From assembly GCA_011947345.1 (NCBI GenBank), contig JAAVTG010000222.1, positions 1 through 64,000 on the forward strand: DNA of 64,000 nucleotides, read 5' to 3'. Of this stretch, positions 19,305-31,100 are shown piece by piece. The stretch is from Phytophthora quininea (Eukaryota > Oomycota > Peronosporomycetes > Peronosporales > Peronosporaceae). Position numbers and translations under genes: made by a program. Within the stretch, counting starts at the first letter, position 1, and every line of letters begins with the position of its first letter. The notes under the pieces are model-generated. The model was not told the DNA's origin and searched no databases. It saw only the letters and a list, made by a program, of their open reading frames with translations.

Positions 19305-19676
19305 ATGGTCTTCACGATTGTCGTCAACCTGTACGCCAAGGAGGGCAAGGACGTCGAGGAGCAGCTGCGCGCCAAGCTGGCCGAGGCCTCCGCCATCCAC
19401 TCCAAGGACGCCGGCGTGCTCGGCTGGCACGCCCTGCAGAGCACCACCGACTCGCGCAAGTGGACCCTCGTCGAGCGCTACGACCAGGAGAGCGTACGTC
19501 TTCAGACCATCACCACCGTCTCGTGACTTCTGACTAACTTGTCCGTCATTTTCGTTTGACAGCGCATTGCTGAGCGCCGCGAGAACCCGGAGTACAAGGC
19601 GTTCGCCGACGTGTTGCTGGCGCTGCTGGAGAAGGGGAAGGAGAGCCTGGACGTGCACCAGTTCAACGAGGTCTAA
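19305..19676 (+). CDS. ABM-domain protein, copy 7
   Basis: Exons 19305-19493 and 19563-19676, 69-nt GTACGT...GACAG intron, 100 residues. It is a paralogue of copy 5 with a few substitutions, such as EASAIHSKD for EASATYSKD and RIAERRENPEYKAFADVLLALLEKGKE variants in exon 2. Reading frame and splice sites are intact, so it is probably functional. It converges on copy 8 with 144 bp between stop codons. Confidence 0.82.
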
Positions 19677-19820
19677 ACCAAGAGTCTCGACTACCCACAG
19701 TCGTCTCGTAGCAATCGCACGCTTCCAGCGTCAAACCCTTTTGACCAGAATAAACGCTTGCATTCGCTGTAGCCCGCTTATCAGAAAAGTTGCAGTCGTG
19801 ATACTGTGAACAAAGGCCTC

Positions 19821-20219
19821 TTACTCCACGTACACGGGCTTGCTCGTGTCCAACTCGTTGAATTGGTGGATCTCCAGCTCTTTGGCAAAGAGTGGGGCGA
19901 CGAAGGCTCCGAACTCGGCGTAGTACGGATTGGCCTGGTGGATCTTGAGACTCTGCTCCATTCGACAACGCCGTCCAAACCATCACCACCAATCCAACGA
20001 CAAATAAGATTGTATCGATTGCAAACGTACGCTGGCACGCTCGTAGCGCTCGACGATGGTCCACTTGCGCGGGTCCTCGTGGTCCTGCATGACGTGCCAG
20101 CCAATGACCTCGGGGTCCTTGGAGTACACCTGCGAAGCCTCGACCAATTTATTGTAAAGCTTCTCCTCGACGTCCTTGCCTTCTTTGGCGTACAGATGAC
20201 ACACGAGCGTGTAGACCAT
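19821..20219 (-). CDS. ABM-domain protein, copy 8
   Basis: Exons 20219-20031 and 19952-19821, 78-nt intron, 106 residues from MVYTLVCHLYAKEG to SKPVYVE. It is the near-identical partner of copy 6. All splice sites and the start context are conserved. Confidence 0.82.
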
Positions 20220-20238
20220 GGTGCTTGGGCTTGCTTCA

Positions 20239-20255
20239 GAAAATATGAAAGTGAG
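20239..20255 (-). promoter_or_regulatory. Oomycete-type core promoter, ABM copy 8
   Basis: Minus-strand CTCACTTTCATATTTTC, same as the copy 6 element. Confidence 0.55.
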
Positions 20256-20366
20256 TCCCGCGTGGTTGAACCGAGCGAGCGATAGCGTATGCAAGCGGTG
20301 TTTACAAACAGTGGGACACGGATGTCATCGACACTCGATTTCGCATCAACATAAAGATACTTTTTG

Positions 20367-21940
20367 CTACACGATCGCTGCAAAGTGCACTCGCTGGGTG
20401 TCCATGAGCTTGGCGCCGTGCTTGTTACAGCGGCGACATACTCGAGACACGACGAGGACGAAGACTGCGATTGCGACCACTCCTCCTAATAAGATGAGAG
20501 CAGAGGACAACAAGAACGACCCGGCCGAGGATGACGCTGATTTCTCAACTGTAGTCTTCGCAGCTTGGGTCGACGCCACGCACGCGTTGTAGTCGGCGGT
20601 GGTGATCCACCAGTAGAGCGAGCAGAGCCACTTGGCTTGGCAAGTGGCGTCCAGACACGAAGACTGCAAGTGCGACTGCGCCTTCGAGTTGAAGTAGTAC
20701 TGCTCCAGTAGAGCTGCGTCGCCTGCTGCGCGCTTTACAAAAGTGTTGATCTCGAACGTGTTTAACGAGCTGACGCCGTACTCGGTGCCGGCCGCGAAAA
20801 GAGGTTGCCAGTCGAGAGTCTGGTTGACGGAGATGTTGCTGCCGTAGACTGTGAAGTCGACGATGTCGTACGAGGTGGCATCAAAATCCCAGATCATGAA
20901 GGCTGGATTGTTATAGAAGAGCGGGGAAATGGCAGCCGTCATGAACAGCGGTACGAGCTGTGCGCTGCCGGTAGTGGACGTGTTGGCGAGCACACCGTTG
21001 CGCTTCATCTGCGCTGCGTCGTTGTCCGAGACCGGCAGTCGAAACTCGACGCTGTGCACATGTCCGAAGAACTGGGCCCTGATGACGTCTGCATATTCGC
21101 TGACAATCTGCTTGTACGAGTTGATATACGTCTCGTTCCATTGCGGCTCACCGCCGTACGAGTCAATGATCGGCGGGATGTGGCCTGCAATATACGCGAA
21201 CTTGCTTGAGTTGCGTAGCTCCATCAGTGAAGCGTTGAGCCACGCAAACTGCCCGAATGGGTCGGACATGTACGATGTGTCCGGGCTGTGACTTGGCGAG
21301 TACGGCAGCGTGTTGAGAGTGATCACCACCAGGTTGTCGTCATAGTCGTAGGAGAGATACCCACGGCGGTTGAACCAGTTGAGGTTGGATCGAGGCAGCG
21401 TGTCGTTCCACGCACCCGATACGAGCGCGATCGTTGGGTTCTCTTCCGTCTCCGGGTCCGTCACGTTCATTGTGTAGTCGGGAGCTGCAAACAAGAGTAA
21501 ACGAGCATTAGCGACGTATCACTGTATTTGATTCCAGTCTGCTACGCACTCGTGTCGGCATTGCCAACAATGGCAGTCACGTCCAGGGTCGTGTCATTCT
21601 CCGCCTTGGAGTAGTATCGCGCCATGAGCTCCACATTCACCCCCACCACCTCCGCGAGGTACTCGTCCGACAGATCGCCGTGCACTGCGTGGTCCCCAGT
21701 GTACAAGAAGAAGTCTGGGTCTGGCAGCAGCTCCTTGGCGTAGTCCAGCGCCGACAGCAGCAGACTGACGGGCGCGTCGTCGCCATACGCGATCGGGATC
21801 GCTGCCGACTCGGTCGTGTTCAGTGATTTCGAGAGGTTGAGGTGCACGTCCGACAAGTGCAGGATATGGTGCACACTTGTCCGGGCCGCGACGACCGACG
21901 CCATGCAACAGATGAGCAGCGCAAGGCACCCCGGACGCAT
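20367..21940 (-). CDS. Membrane-anchored metallophosphoesterase (acid sphingomyelinase-like)
   Basis: Two exons, 21940-21550 and 21484-20367, around a 65-nt intron (GTGCGTAG...TTTGCAG); 502 residues. An N-terminal signal peptide (CLALLICCMASVVA) is followed by calcineurin-type metal motifs: LHLSDVHLN (D-x-H), LYTGDHAVHGD (GD), IVGNADTTPDY (GN-x-D), IAGHIPP and FGHVHSVEF (G-H-x-H). Many N-x-S/T sites and paired cysteines in the C-terminal third indicate a secreted or lumenal protein. One membrane helix near the end (SSALILLGGVVAIAVF) precedes a short basic tail, so the catalytic domain should face the outside or a vacuole. The closest families are acid sphingomyelinase-like phosphodiesterases and endopolyphosphatases; the substrate is not decided. 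The usual GNHD/GNND motif reads GNAD, keeping the Asn ligand. Confidence 0.85.
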
Positions 21941-22184
21941 CGCTTATCCTACGGAGAAATACAGGAATGAAGCGCATCGGCGGTTCCGAACGAGGCATGT
22001 ATCAACCGCTTCAACGTCGGCCCGTTGATGAGGCAAGTTGCCTTTTACCGTGAGTGTTGTCTAAAGTACGATTCTGAAATATGTGCTTTAAACTATGGGC
22101 ATAGTCATTCCAGTAAATTTGCGATCGGCTGGCTGTGGCGCTTGCGTTGGTCCTGCCCATTCCTAAAGAAGCTCCAAAACAGCG

Positions 22185-22829
22185 ATGGCGGTCAGCAAGA
22201 ACACCCCCAAGACGTCGGCCGGCAAGGCCGCCGCCAAGCTCTCCAAGAAGGTGATCAAGGGCTCGCACGGCAAGGTGCTGAAGATCCGCACCAAGGTGCA
22301 CTTCTACAAGCCCAAGACCCTGCAGCTGGCGCGCGCTCCTCGCTATGCCCGCAAGGCCGTGCCCACGCGCACCAAGATGGACAAGTACCGCATCATCAAG
22401 GCGCCGCTGACCACCGAGTCGGCCATGAAGAAGATTGAGGACAACAATACGCTCGTCTTCCTGGTGGACCTGCTGGCCAACAAGCGCCAGATCAAGGACG
22501 CCGTCAAGCAGCTGTACGACATCAAGGTGGCCAAGGTCAACACGCTCATCAGGTACACCTTATTGGGTCGAGCTTTTTGGTCATTGGAGACAGGGAAGTC
22601 TCTCTCGATACGAACACCCGTAGTCCTGATAGGGAAGTGCGGGGTCTCTGACGAGGGGAGCGACGAACGTCGACCTGTGTTCCTGTGTGGAGATGTTGGG
22701 GAGTTGACTTTTATGCTGACTTTGATGTGCTGTGTTTGCTGTAGACCCGATGGCCAGAAGAAAGCGTACGTGCGTCTGACTGCTGACTACGACGCTCTGG
22801 ACGTGGCCAACCGCATTGGCGTGATCTAA
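22185..22829 (+). CDS. RPL23A: 60S ribosomal protein L23A (uL23)
   Basis: Exons 22185-22552 and 22745-22829; the 192-nt intron (GTACAC...GCTGTAG) splits an Arg codon. The 150-residue product has the basic Lys/Ala-rich N-terminus, [20 protein letters not shown], and the uL23 core [27 protein letters not shown]. It ends [19 protein letters not shown] as eukaryotic L23A proteins do. It sits at the polypeptide exit tunnel of the large subunit. This is the longest of the introns I could place. The gene is divergent from the metallophosphoesterase (244 bp between starts), so the two may share a promoter region. Confidence 0.97.
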   Translation: MAVSKNTPKTSAGKAAAKLSKKVIKGSHGKVLKIRTKVHFYKPKTLQLARAPRYARKAVPTRTKMDKYRIIKAPLTTESAMKKIEDNNTLVFLVDLLANKRQIKDAVKQLYDIKVAKVNTLIRYTLLGRAFWSLETGKSLSIRTPVVLIGKCGVSDEGSDERRPVFLCGDVGELTFMLTLMCCVCCRPDGQKKAYVRLTADYDALDVANRIGVI

Positions 22830-23116
22830 GCGGTCTAGTCTTTTAGACTAGTCGCACGGAGGGATCCCTCTGCTGCCATTTTCTTTAGGGAAGAAAACTT
22901 AAAACCAATACACGACCTCTGCAACTCTCGCCGAAAGGCTGAGGGAGCGAGGTCACTGTATGCCAAATTTATGTCGTTCTTCTCTTGAGGTAAACTCACA
23001 TCTACGTACGCACTTGGAAGCCGAAACATAAAGAGAGCTGGATCTATTCGACGGAGGAGGCGACTAGCGACGTCGGTCGCCATTTCTTTCGACCTCTTTA
23101 GTTGCTCCTGCAGTCG

Positions 23117-25276
23117 CTACTGGAAAATCTTTATTGTACTGTCCGCGCCGCCCGTCGCGATGAAGTTCCGAGACGGGTGATAGGCCACTGAGTGCACGGC
23201 CTCGCTCATTTTCGGCCGATGCGCCTACAAAATGCAAATCGGTTAGCAGTCGTACCATGGCAGAACCTTGGAACGGGGATAGTCTTCAGGTTACCGTTTG
23301 TTCGAATACGCAGTGCCGGTCAGGGACGGACCACACACGCAGAGAACCGTCATGGCCTGCAGTTATAAACAAAACTAATCAGCAACAGGGGAACCCAGAA
23401 AGATAAGTTTGCTGGTCGTACCTCCGGATGCAAGATAGAGTCCTGCGGTATCGATCGACAGAGACGTAACCGAGTCCTGGTGGGCGGTAAGAGATCCTAC
23501 GCATTCGCCAACTCGCATGTCGTACATCCGAATCTTCTTGTCCTGGTGTGCTGCAATGGCGACGGGCATGGTCGGGTGCACGATAATCTATAGAGCAAAG
23601 AACACGTTTCGTGAGCATTTCAACAACTGCCGCGAGAATATGAGAAACATTACCTTGTTGACTTGACCTCCCCGTCCGTTCGTGTCGACATCGATCGCTC
23701 GTGTGAGTTGAATCAAACGCTCAGCACCATAGTCGAACTGCGCAATGCCGCCATTTGTATAGCCAACAACGCACGTCTTGGGGTCAGTGAGCATGGAGTG
23801 CACCGATGTCGGCATCAAAGATCCCCGGATATGGGGGCCAGTAGAGTTTTGGTTCGTCTTGGTGGGACACCGCAACTCACTCTGGAGCGTAAGTTCTGCG
23901 ATCTCAGCACAAGCCTCGTCAGACGACATTTTCCTGAGGATACCCGGTGCTCATTTAGCCACCTACCTGAAGAAACGCCCCACGTCCGAACTACACCATC
24001 TGCACCGGCTGAAAACAGCAAGTTTGATAACGGGTGTGCGTGCAGATCCCATACTGCGTCGTCGTGTGCTGATTTAATCGAGTGAACCTTGAGGGCCTCG
24101 TAGTCTTCATACGTGTACGGGTCGTTCTTCTCGCTATCGATGCCTGGCAATTGGAGCAAATGCAAATTTCCATCGCGTCCCGCTGTTGCGAACGCGCCAG
24201 CTCGTCCAGCCGGGCAATCGGGGAAGTTCTCTACGCCAAAGATCGCCACTGCAAGGACACTCTGCGTGTGCATTCGCATCGTAACCAGCGAGTCGACTTC
24301 AGTCGCCCGCTGCGATGGCGGACCATTCGCCACACTGGCCAGGTTCCATACTTTTACAGTGCAGTCCTCGCTACCGGATACCAGCAGCGGCTCTGTCGGG
24401 TGGAACGCAAGTGTTCGCACTCCATCCTACACAATAGTAATCAGTTAATAGTTTACAGGACCATCGAACGGGAGAGCGCAAGGTCTTACCATATGTCCTG
24501 ACAGCTTCAATTTCAGTTTGTGCGCTCGGTACGAACCCTTCGGTGCGAGCGGAATCACTGCAGGCTTGGCAGGTTTCGCTGTCTCCACTGTGCCTGCAAG
24601 CATAATAAAATAAATCTCCCAGCTACCAGTAATAGATAAACAATTATCCCCACGTACGTTCGACGGATATCGATGCCGTGCGGTTCATCTCCCTCTCCAC
24701 CGATGCCGACGGTGTGCGTGCCATCTCTCTCTCCACCTCCCTCCCCGAGGCCGTCCTGGACATCGACACCTCCACTTCCCGTCCCGACGCCGTCCTGGAC
24801 ATCATTCTGGGCCGCGTGATCTCCATCCCCTTGGTCTGCGAGTTCTTTGGCGTGCTGGCGTTCTTGCTGCGGCTATCCGTCCTGAAAATGTGGTAGCTCT
24901 TGGGGCTGGACGCGGGTGACGGCAGCGGCGACTGCTCCACCGTGCGCGCCGATTTGGAGCGCTCGTTGCGCGACACCGTCACGCCTCGCGAGACCTCGGC
25001 ACTCTCGGAGCGGGGCTTGGAGCTGGCGCCGCCCAGACTCTGCACAGCGGCAGGCGACGCCAAGTAGCGGCCGCGCTCCTGCCGCAGCGCGAATTCGAGC
25101 ATCTTGACGCGCAGCATGGCGTCCTTGTAGGCCTGTTCCTGCTCGCCGCGCTGGTCCTCGAGCTCACGCACCTGCTGCTGCAGCTGCTGGCGCTCCTCAT
25201 TCCAGAGAGCCTCGTCGCTGGCCACGCTCGCGAACTGTCGCTGCAGGTAGCGCAGCGCGGCGTCCACGCTCTCCAT
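23117..25276 (-). CDS. Striatin-like STRIPAK scaffold (coiled coil + WD40)
   Basis: Seven exons read by splice sites: 25276-24658, 24587-24490, 24426-23967, 23895-23654, 23587-23422, 23356-23295, 23224-23117, giving 584 residues; the phases all close. The N-terminus (ALRYLQRQFASVASDEALW, then RVKMLEFALRQERGRYL) is the striatin caveolin-binding/coiled-coil block that binds PP2A. A Ser-rich linker contains about five imperfect R-T-x-S-x-x-V-E repeats. LKLKLSGHMDGVRTLAFHP opens the WD40 propeller, with SEDCTVKVWN, SAGADGVVRTW, AHQDKKIRMYD, GHDGSLRVWS and TGGADSTIKIF. Striatins scaffold PP2A and GCKIII kinases in STRIPAK. Introns are ~62-71 nt. The intron 23966-23896 was placed to restore frame (GTAGGT...GATCGCAG). 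The exon 2 acceptor is the least certain. Confidence 0.88.
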
Positions 25277-27719
25277 CGCGGCCGAAGGGGTACAGTGCTG
25301 TGAGGGGAGAAGATGCCGTCGCAGGCTCGCCGGAGCGGTCCTTTTTATGAACTTTATATTTTAATAAAAGAAACTTTCACGATCATATTATAAAAAAGCA
25401 GAATAAGTTTACCTTCGAGGATGCGGGTAGAATTCATAATACAGGATGTCTTGCAGGATGAAAAGTCGCAAAAGGATTTATACAACCGGTTAGTATGCAT
25501 GTGTATGAACTATAAACTTCTATTCCCATGAATTACTGATCGTATCGGGCATAATAGAAATTCACCAGCGGTGGCGTTGACTCCGGTTAGCTCATGTGAT
25601 AAAGGTTTTACTTAGTGGGCGAATACATTGATTGCTAAGCGGAAGTGACTCAAGCGTGAACGACCGAGATAACAAGCTTGTTGTGTTCCTGTTGGAGTAC
25701 TTTGGAGAGAGAGCTGAGTGCGCTGCAGCTCAGCTCAAGACACCTTAGACCCATGCTTTTATTTTAGCTACAAACCGCTCTAGTCTTATAAATGCTGTGC
25801 GAACGATGGGCAGTTTCAACTGTTACAAGAGATTGCAACCTCTGGATCTCGCCTGCGGCTGTATCGCCACATTCGCTGTGAGCGTAGAGAGTTTGGCAGA
25901 TTACAATCGTAATACTCAGTACGCTGGCACCACCAGCATGTCAAACTTATCCATGACCTGTAATCCTGCCTGGTCATTACAGCAGCTATCCTGTGCCGCA
26001 AATCCTTCGGCGATATTTATCACAGCACAACAGAAAAAAACATTTGTTGAATGATCAACGGCAGTGTGATAGGTTAGTCGCGATACACATTTAGCTATGG
26101 CGCGTACCGAGAACAAATCGGTCTCCCTGTCCAACTAAGACACAACAAAACGGACTACGCCTCAGCAGTGACCACAAGCAGCTAGGCATGCTCGCTCGCG
26201 CCAATTTACAGCGTCAGAAGGTCGGTAAGTATTTAGTGTAATGGTGAAGAATTTGATATTATTATCGCTAACTCTGTGACGCTTAACTGTGTACGGGGAA
26301 CCTGTTTGCTCGTCAGTCTTTTGTAGATAGCAGCACGAGACGCCGCCGCCTTGTTTACATTGAACTTACTGGTAACAAGCGACGGCATGTGCTCTAGCAG
26401 AGCTTTTGGGTGGTGCTTATACAACAAACTTGTACAGCGTGCATGCAGTGGAGGACGTAGAGAGCGCAGTCGACCGTGTTAGCTTGACGAGGTTTTGTAA
26501 TGTAATCGTGTGTAGTTGAGACCGAGGCAGCTTTCTTTTGTCATTGCACGCCTTCGCTAAAAACCAATGCATCACATCGAATAGATGGCAAGCTGGTGGC
26601 CTCCGCGCAAACTTATAACGTGGTACAGAATCGCGCCTTCAGGAGAGAGAGCGTTTTCTACTACCAAGAAGCTCCTGTGCTCATCGAGCACTGTGTTCGT
26701 TTGTTCGACGACAACACCAACCTCAGTGATCGCACAAGCTTCCATGAGCACTAGATTGACAGCGGTAGCTTCACAACCGTTTGCGTGAAGGCTGAGGATG
26801 CTTTACCTCAATATTTCTCAAGTTTCCGCATGCGTGGTCCGTTGTCTCCTATTACAGAGACATTTATCGGCTCCACGATCTTCAATCCCCGAAAGTATGT
26901 CTGCAGTAACCCGACGTTTAAACTGTGCTACCAGTTGGAATATGGCCACGATGACGTTAACAATGTCGTAGTCCAGCGATGAGTATTTGACACCGAGATA
27001 GCGAGTAGTAATTGTCTTGGCCGAAGACATCTTATCCAAATGTACGGTCCACAATTTTCGTATGAACTTCTTTATTGTGTGGAAATTCACAATGAGAAAA
27101 GGAGTTCCTCTGCGAATGGTAGGTTTGTCACTGAAGGTCAGAGCATTTGACCAAAGGCAAATAGACCCTCAAGTTCTCCCCAACCTGAGTTGACGTTGAG
27201 ACCAATCTCGTTTACCACCCTGCAATCCGCTTTCATATTCTTAGGCCGTTGGAAGATCTCCACTAACTCCCGCGAAATGCCTTCAAAGTCTTACGGGAAG
27301 ACAATCGATCAAGACCCGTATATCTGGTGAAGGATTGGGGAGGAGAAAAGTCCATGATCACAATTAAAGTGTGATAGTCCATCACTGTAACGATCTATGG
27401 TGGAATTCACGCACCTGGTGAACAACATTTCGTTTTAGACTAAACCGAAGAAAGCGGCGAGCATTCCCAGTTATCCGCCCAAAATAATGTCGAGCTGAAG
27501 AGTACCTTCGGGCAATTTCTTTCAAGTGTATAATTGCAACGCAGATATGGAATCTCATCTGCACGTGATCAATGAGTTTAGTCACTACCATTAGCTAGGG
27601 CTGAGGATGATCGATTGAGGTTCGGAAGACATTAAAATAACATCGGAGCATTTTACTGTCCAGACTCCAAGCTCACAAATAATGCAAGGCAGAATCAGAG
27701 GTTTACGTTGACATGGAGA
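25277..27719. other. TE-relic intergenic region
   Basis: 2.4 kb of mostly AT-rich sequence with many stops on both strands. I find no intact gene. Around 26.58-26.78 kb a plus-strand frame (GKLVASAQTYNVVQN, EAPVLIEHCVRLFDDN) looks like old protein-coding sequence without an assignable family. Confidence 0.45.
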
Positions 27720-28000
27720 GCTCAAGCACCAGCAAGATGTGTGGCATCTACAGGGACTGGGAATATTGATACGAACACAAAAGCAAACACTTCTCCTACT
27801 GCGATCCAAGTGCTTCCTCCAATGCTGCTGCAGAACGCGCTTGGAGCATCAACGCCTTCCTTTGAGCCAAGCACCGTAATCGTTGTCGACTACCACTGTG
27901 GAAGAAGCTTGCCTTCAACTACTGCTACAGCTACGAAGATTACTTCACCAACTCGCTTGGAGTTCTCGACATCGTGGTTTGCCTATACGAGCAGCCACGC
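27720..28000 (+). pseudogene. hAT-type transposase C-terminal relic
   Basis: One frame reads NAAAERAWSINAFL, then a TGA, then AKHRNRC and WKKLAFNYCYSYEDY. This order (ERAWS, a HxRNR-like block, then (V/W)xKLAFNY) matches the hAT dimerisation domain. A stop codon lies inside the domain and no N-terminal part is recognisable. It ends ~145 bp before the VPS13 start. Confidence 0.4.
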
Positions 28001-28144
28001 AAAGTGTTTCATATACCAGGTGCCATAAAAAATCTACATGTTTCTTTCCTAGGTTTTTGCGTTTTCCGGAATTCTCTTTTTCAGAAAAATAAGTTCGTTT
28101 TATAGTTTGTCTTGAAATACTGCGGACTTTGCGGCGCAGGCCCC

Positions 28145-31100
28145 ATGTTCGAGACGCTGGTGACGGGGCTGCTGACCAGCGCGCTGGGCAGCTACATCGA
28201 CCCCAAGTGCTTTAGCAGCGACAAGATCAATGTCGCGGTCTGGTCTGGCTACGTGGTGCTGCAGCAGCTGGAGGTCAAGCCCGAGGTGGTGGCGGAGCTG
28301 CCAGCCGTGACGCTCGTGCGGGGCGTGGTGGGCTCCATCGAGCTCAAGATCCCGTGGAACCGGCTGCAATCCGACTCGGTGGTGGCCACCGTGGACGACG
28401 TATACCTGCTGCTGCGCACGGAGGAGGACATCGACGCTGTGATGCGCTCGATGGACGAGTTCACGCTCAAGAAGAAGCTGCTGGAGGAGCTCTACGCCCA
28501 GACCAAGAGACAGGAGGAGACGGAGCAGGACAGCAGCTCCAGTGGAGACGGCTTTGCAGCCAGACTGGTCAACAAGATCATCGACAACCTGGAGGTCTGT
28601 AGATCTAGAGGCTTTTAAAGTGGCAGGGGCTGACTGTTGCTTTATTCTGTAGCTTCATATTCGGAGGATACACATTCGGGTGGAAGACTACAGCTCAGGA
28701 GACCATCCGTTCTCGATGGGCCTGACCATCGAATCGGTCCATGTGCAGGTATGTAGGCGAATGGCAGCCGTAGAAGAAGAAATGGTGTTGAATTGCTTGT
28801 TTGTTGCAGTCAACCAACTCGAACTGGCAGCCGTCGTACATTGACACGGCGAAAAGCAATGAACCACGCATTTTCAAGATTGTGGAGCTGAATCACTTGA
28901 GTGTGTACTGCAATCCAGACTGCGAATTGATGCGGGATCGACAGATTGACTGCGAGACGTGCTCACTGGAGGAGTTTTCAAATGCCTTCAGCCGGTCGAT
29001 CCCGAAGCGCTTTGACGATAGACACTACCACCACATGCAGCTGTATCCATCGCAGCAGCAGCACCATTTCCTGTTGAAGCCGATTGACGCTAGTGCGCGA
29101 CTGGTTGTGAACCGCGACGTGTTTGACGCGAACGTCCCCAAGTTCGACGTGGATGTAAATGTTTCGGAGGTGGCGTTCCGCCTCGAGGAATCGCAGTACT
29201 GCGATATGTTGTATCTAGCCTCGGCATTACAGATACCTGACCATTATACAAAGTACCAGCGCTACCGCAAGCTAAGACCTCGAGCGGGTGTATTTGATGA
29301 ACCTGGTGCATGGTGGAGATATGCAATCACTGCTGTGACGCAAGATGTTCGAGCAAACAAACAGCAGTGGACGTGGGGGTTTATGAAAGACCGGCGGGAA
29401 GACCGCAAGAGATACCTGCATTTGTGGCAGCTGAAAGGGCGGCAGCTGCTAGAGCTAACTGATGTTGATTACGTTTTCTCCGACAGCGAAGATACTGATG
29501 AAACTAGTGGAGATATTACCAACGTGAACGATGAACACAGTAGAAATGGGAACCAGCAAAAGCTGTCATCTCTAGAGATCGGTTTTGGACTCGAGGAAAT
29601 TGAACGGCGTCGGAGTGTAGAGGAAGTGCTTTTTTCGATATTTGGGCGATCTGGAAGTTCGCAAGTTCCAGGCATCTCAAACTCCTCGGGTGAGACGTCG
29701 ACTGCCAACGCCCCCGACACACAGCTCGTCAGCCTCAGCGTTTTCAGACTCCGAGTCAGTGGATACAGAAGTGACCGAGTCCAGTGTGCCTGCTGAAGTG
29801 CGGTATCGATCGTGGGGTGCGTGGATGTTCGGTTGGACATCAAAACTAGCAACCTCATCACCTGATGAAGATTCCGGCCAAACTCCCCATCGAATTATAC
29901 CTGAAGTGGAGCTTCGAGAACTCTTTAAGATTTTGGAGGAGCCTTCTCGGCGATCGAAGAAGCGCGGACTTCAGAACAAGCATCGTGATCAAAATGGCCA
30001 AGACGACTACGCTGATGATCAATCTCAGGGCGAGCTAAGCGAACTTTACCGCATTGCGATAACACTGCAGCGCGGCTCGCTTACATTATCAAGCGACCCG
30101 GAAACTAACCGGACGCTACTTCGCGATGATCCTAGTTACGGGCGGAAGTATGCTCCAACAGACTTTTGCTTGGCACATTTTCGCAGTTGCAAATCGCAGC
30201 CGTGGCAAGGGATGAAACAGTGGTGGTGGATGTATCTTTGCAGGCTATCGAAGCATTTGACGAAAGTGCAGAGAGCTCGTGTTTTTCTCGACTTCTAAGC
30301 AGAAAGCAGACGATTCGCGCCAGTGGCGATGGCGAAGACGTTAACGTGAACAAACTTTCGGGGCCCGTATTTCTCATGAGTTATGAGATGAATCCGGCGA
30401 ATTCTACTGCAGATGCTTCTTTGGTTGTTCATATGGAGCCTCTAGAGATTGTGCTGTCACCAACAGCACGATGTTGGGGACGCTTGACGAAATTTGTAGA
30501 TACTCCTGCAACATTGGGACTGTGGGAAGAACTTGAAGTGGCTTCGTTTAATGATATCGTCAATTTAAAGGCAAGAACTGAAGCTAAGCTGAACTATGTT
30601 GATGGAGAATCGACTGGCGCTGGCTGTAAATCTCCGCATCCAAGCGCCAGTCATCATCATTCCTGAGAGCGATACTGATTATAATTGCGCTCGGCTGATA
30701 ATTGATCTCGGGCATATTCAATTTCGAACCGATCGTCTGAGCCGCATGGACAGTGAACGTATGAGCTTAAGTTCAACAAGTGGCCCACCGTCAGTAAGGT
30801 CAGGAGCTGGTGCTCTTGCAGTTTCGAGCCCCTCACACTTTCGGAGTGTTAACCCCAACACATCCTTCGTGCAACAGCTGTACGATGAAGCAGACCGAGG
30901 GGAGGGAGCAATTCGCTGGAAAGAAGAGTTCTATGATAAATTCAGCCTCTCGGTTACCAACCTACATGTGCTTCTGGTCCCATACGGGAAAACAAACCGT
31001 GCTCAAGATGATGGCGCAGCGAGTGAGATGGGTTATCCTCCGGTTTCACTCCCGCTGTACCTGATGGATTCATACGATGGAGACCAAGGATACGAACTTG

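Larger units (their letters stand above)
18951..20314 (+). repeat. Segmental duplication, copy II (ABM 7 + ABM 8)
   Basis: Direct repeat of 4708-5907. The length difference is almost entirely the 170-bp insertion plus the 2-bp target duplication at 18996-19167. Both genes and both promoters are kept. Confidence 0.9.

Noticed and set aside
29690..29740. 35-nt GT-AG segment as an intron explaining the first VPS13 frame change
   Set aside because: Its length does not lead into the next conserved frame.
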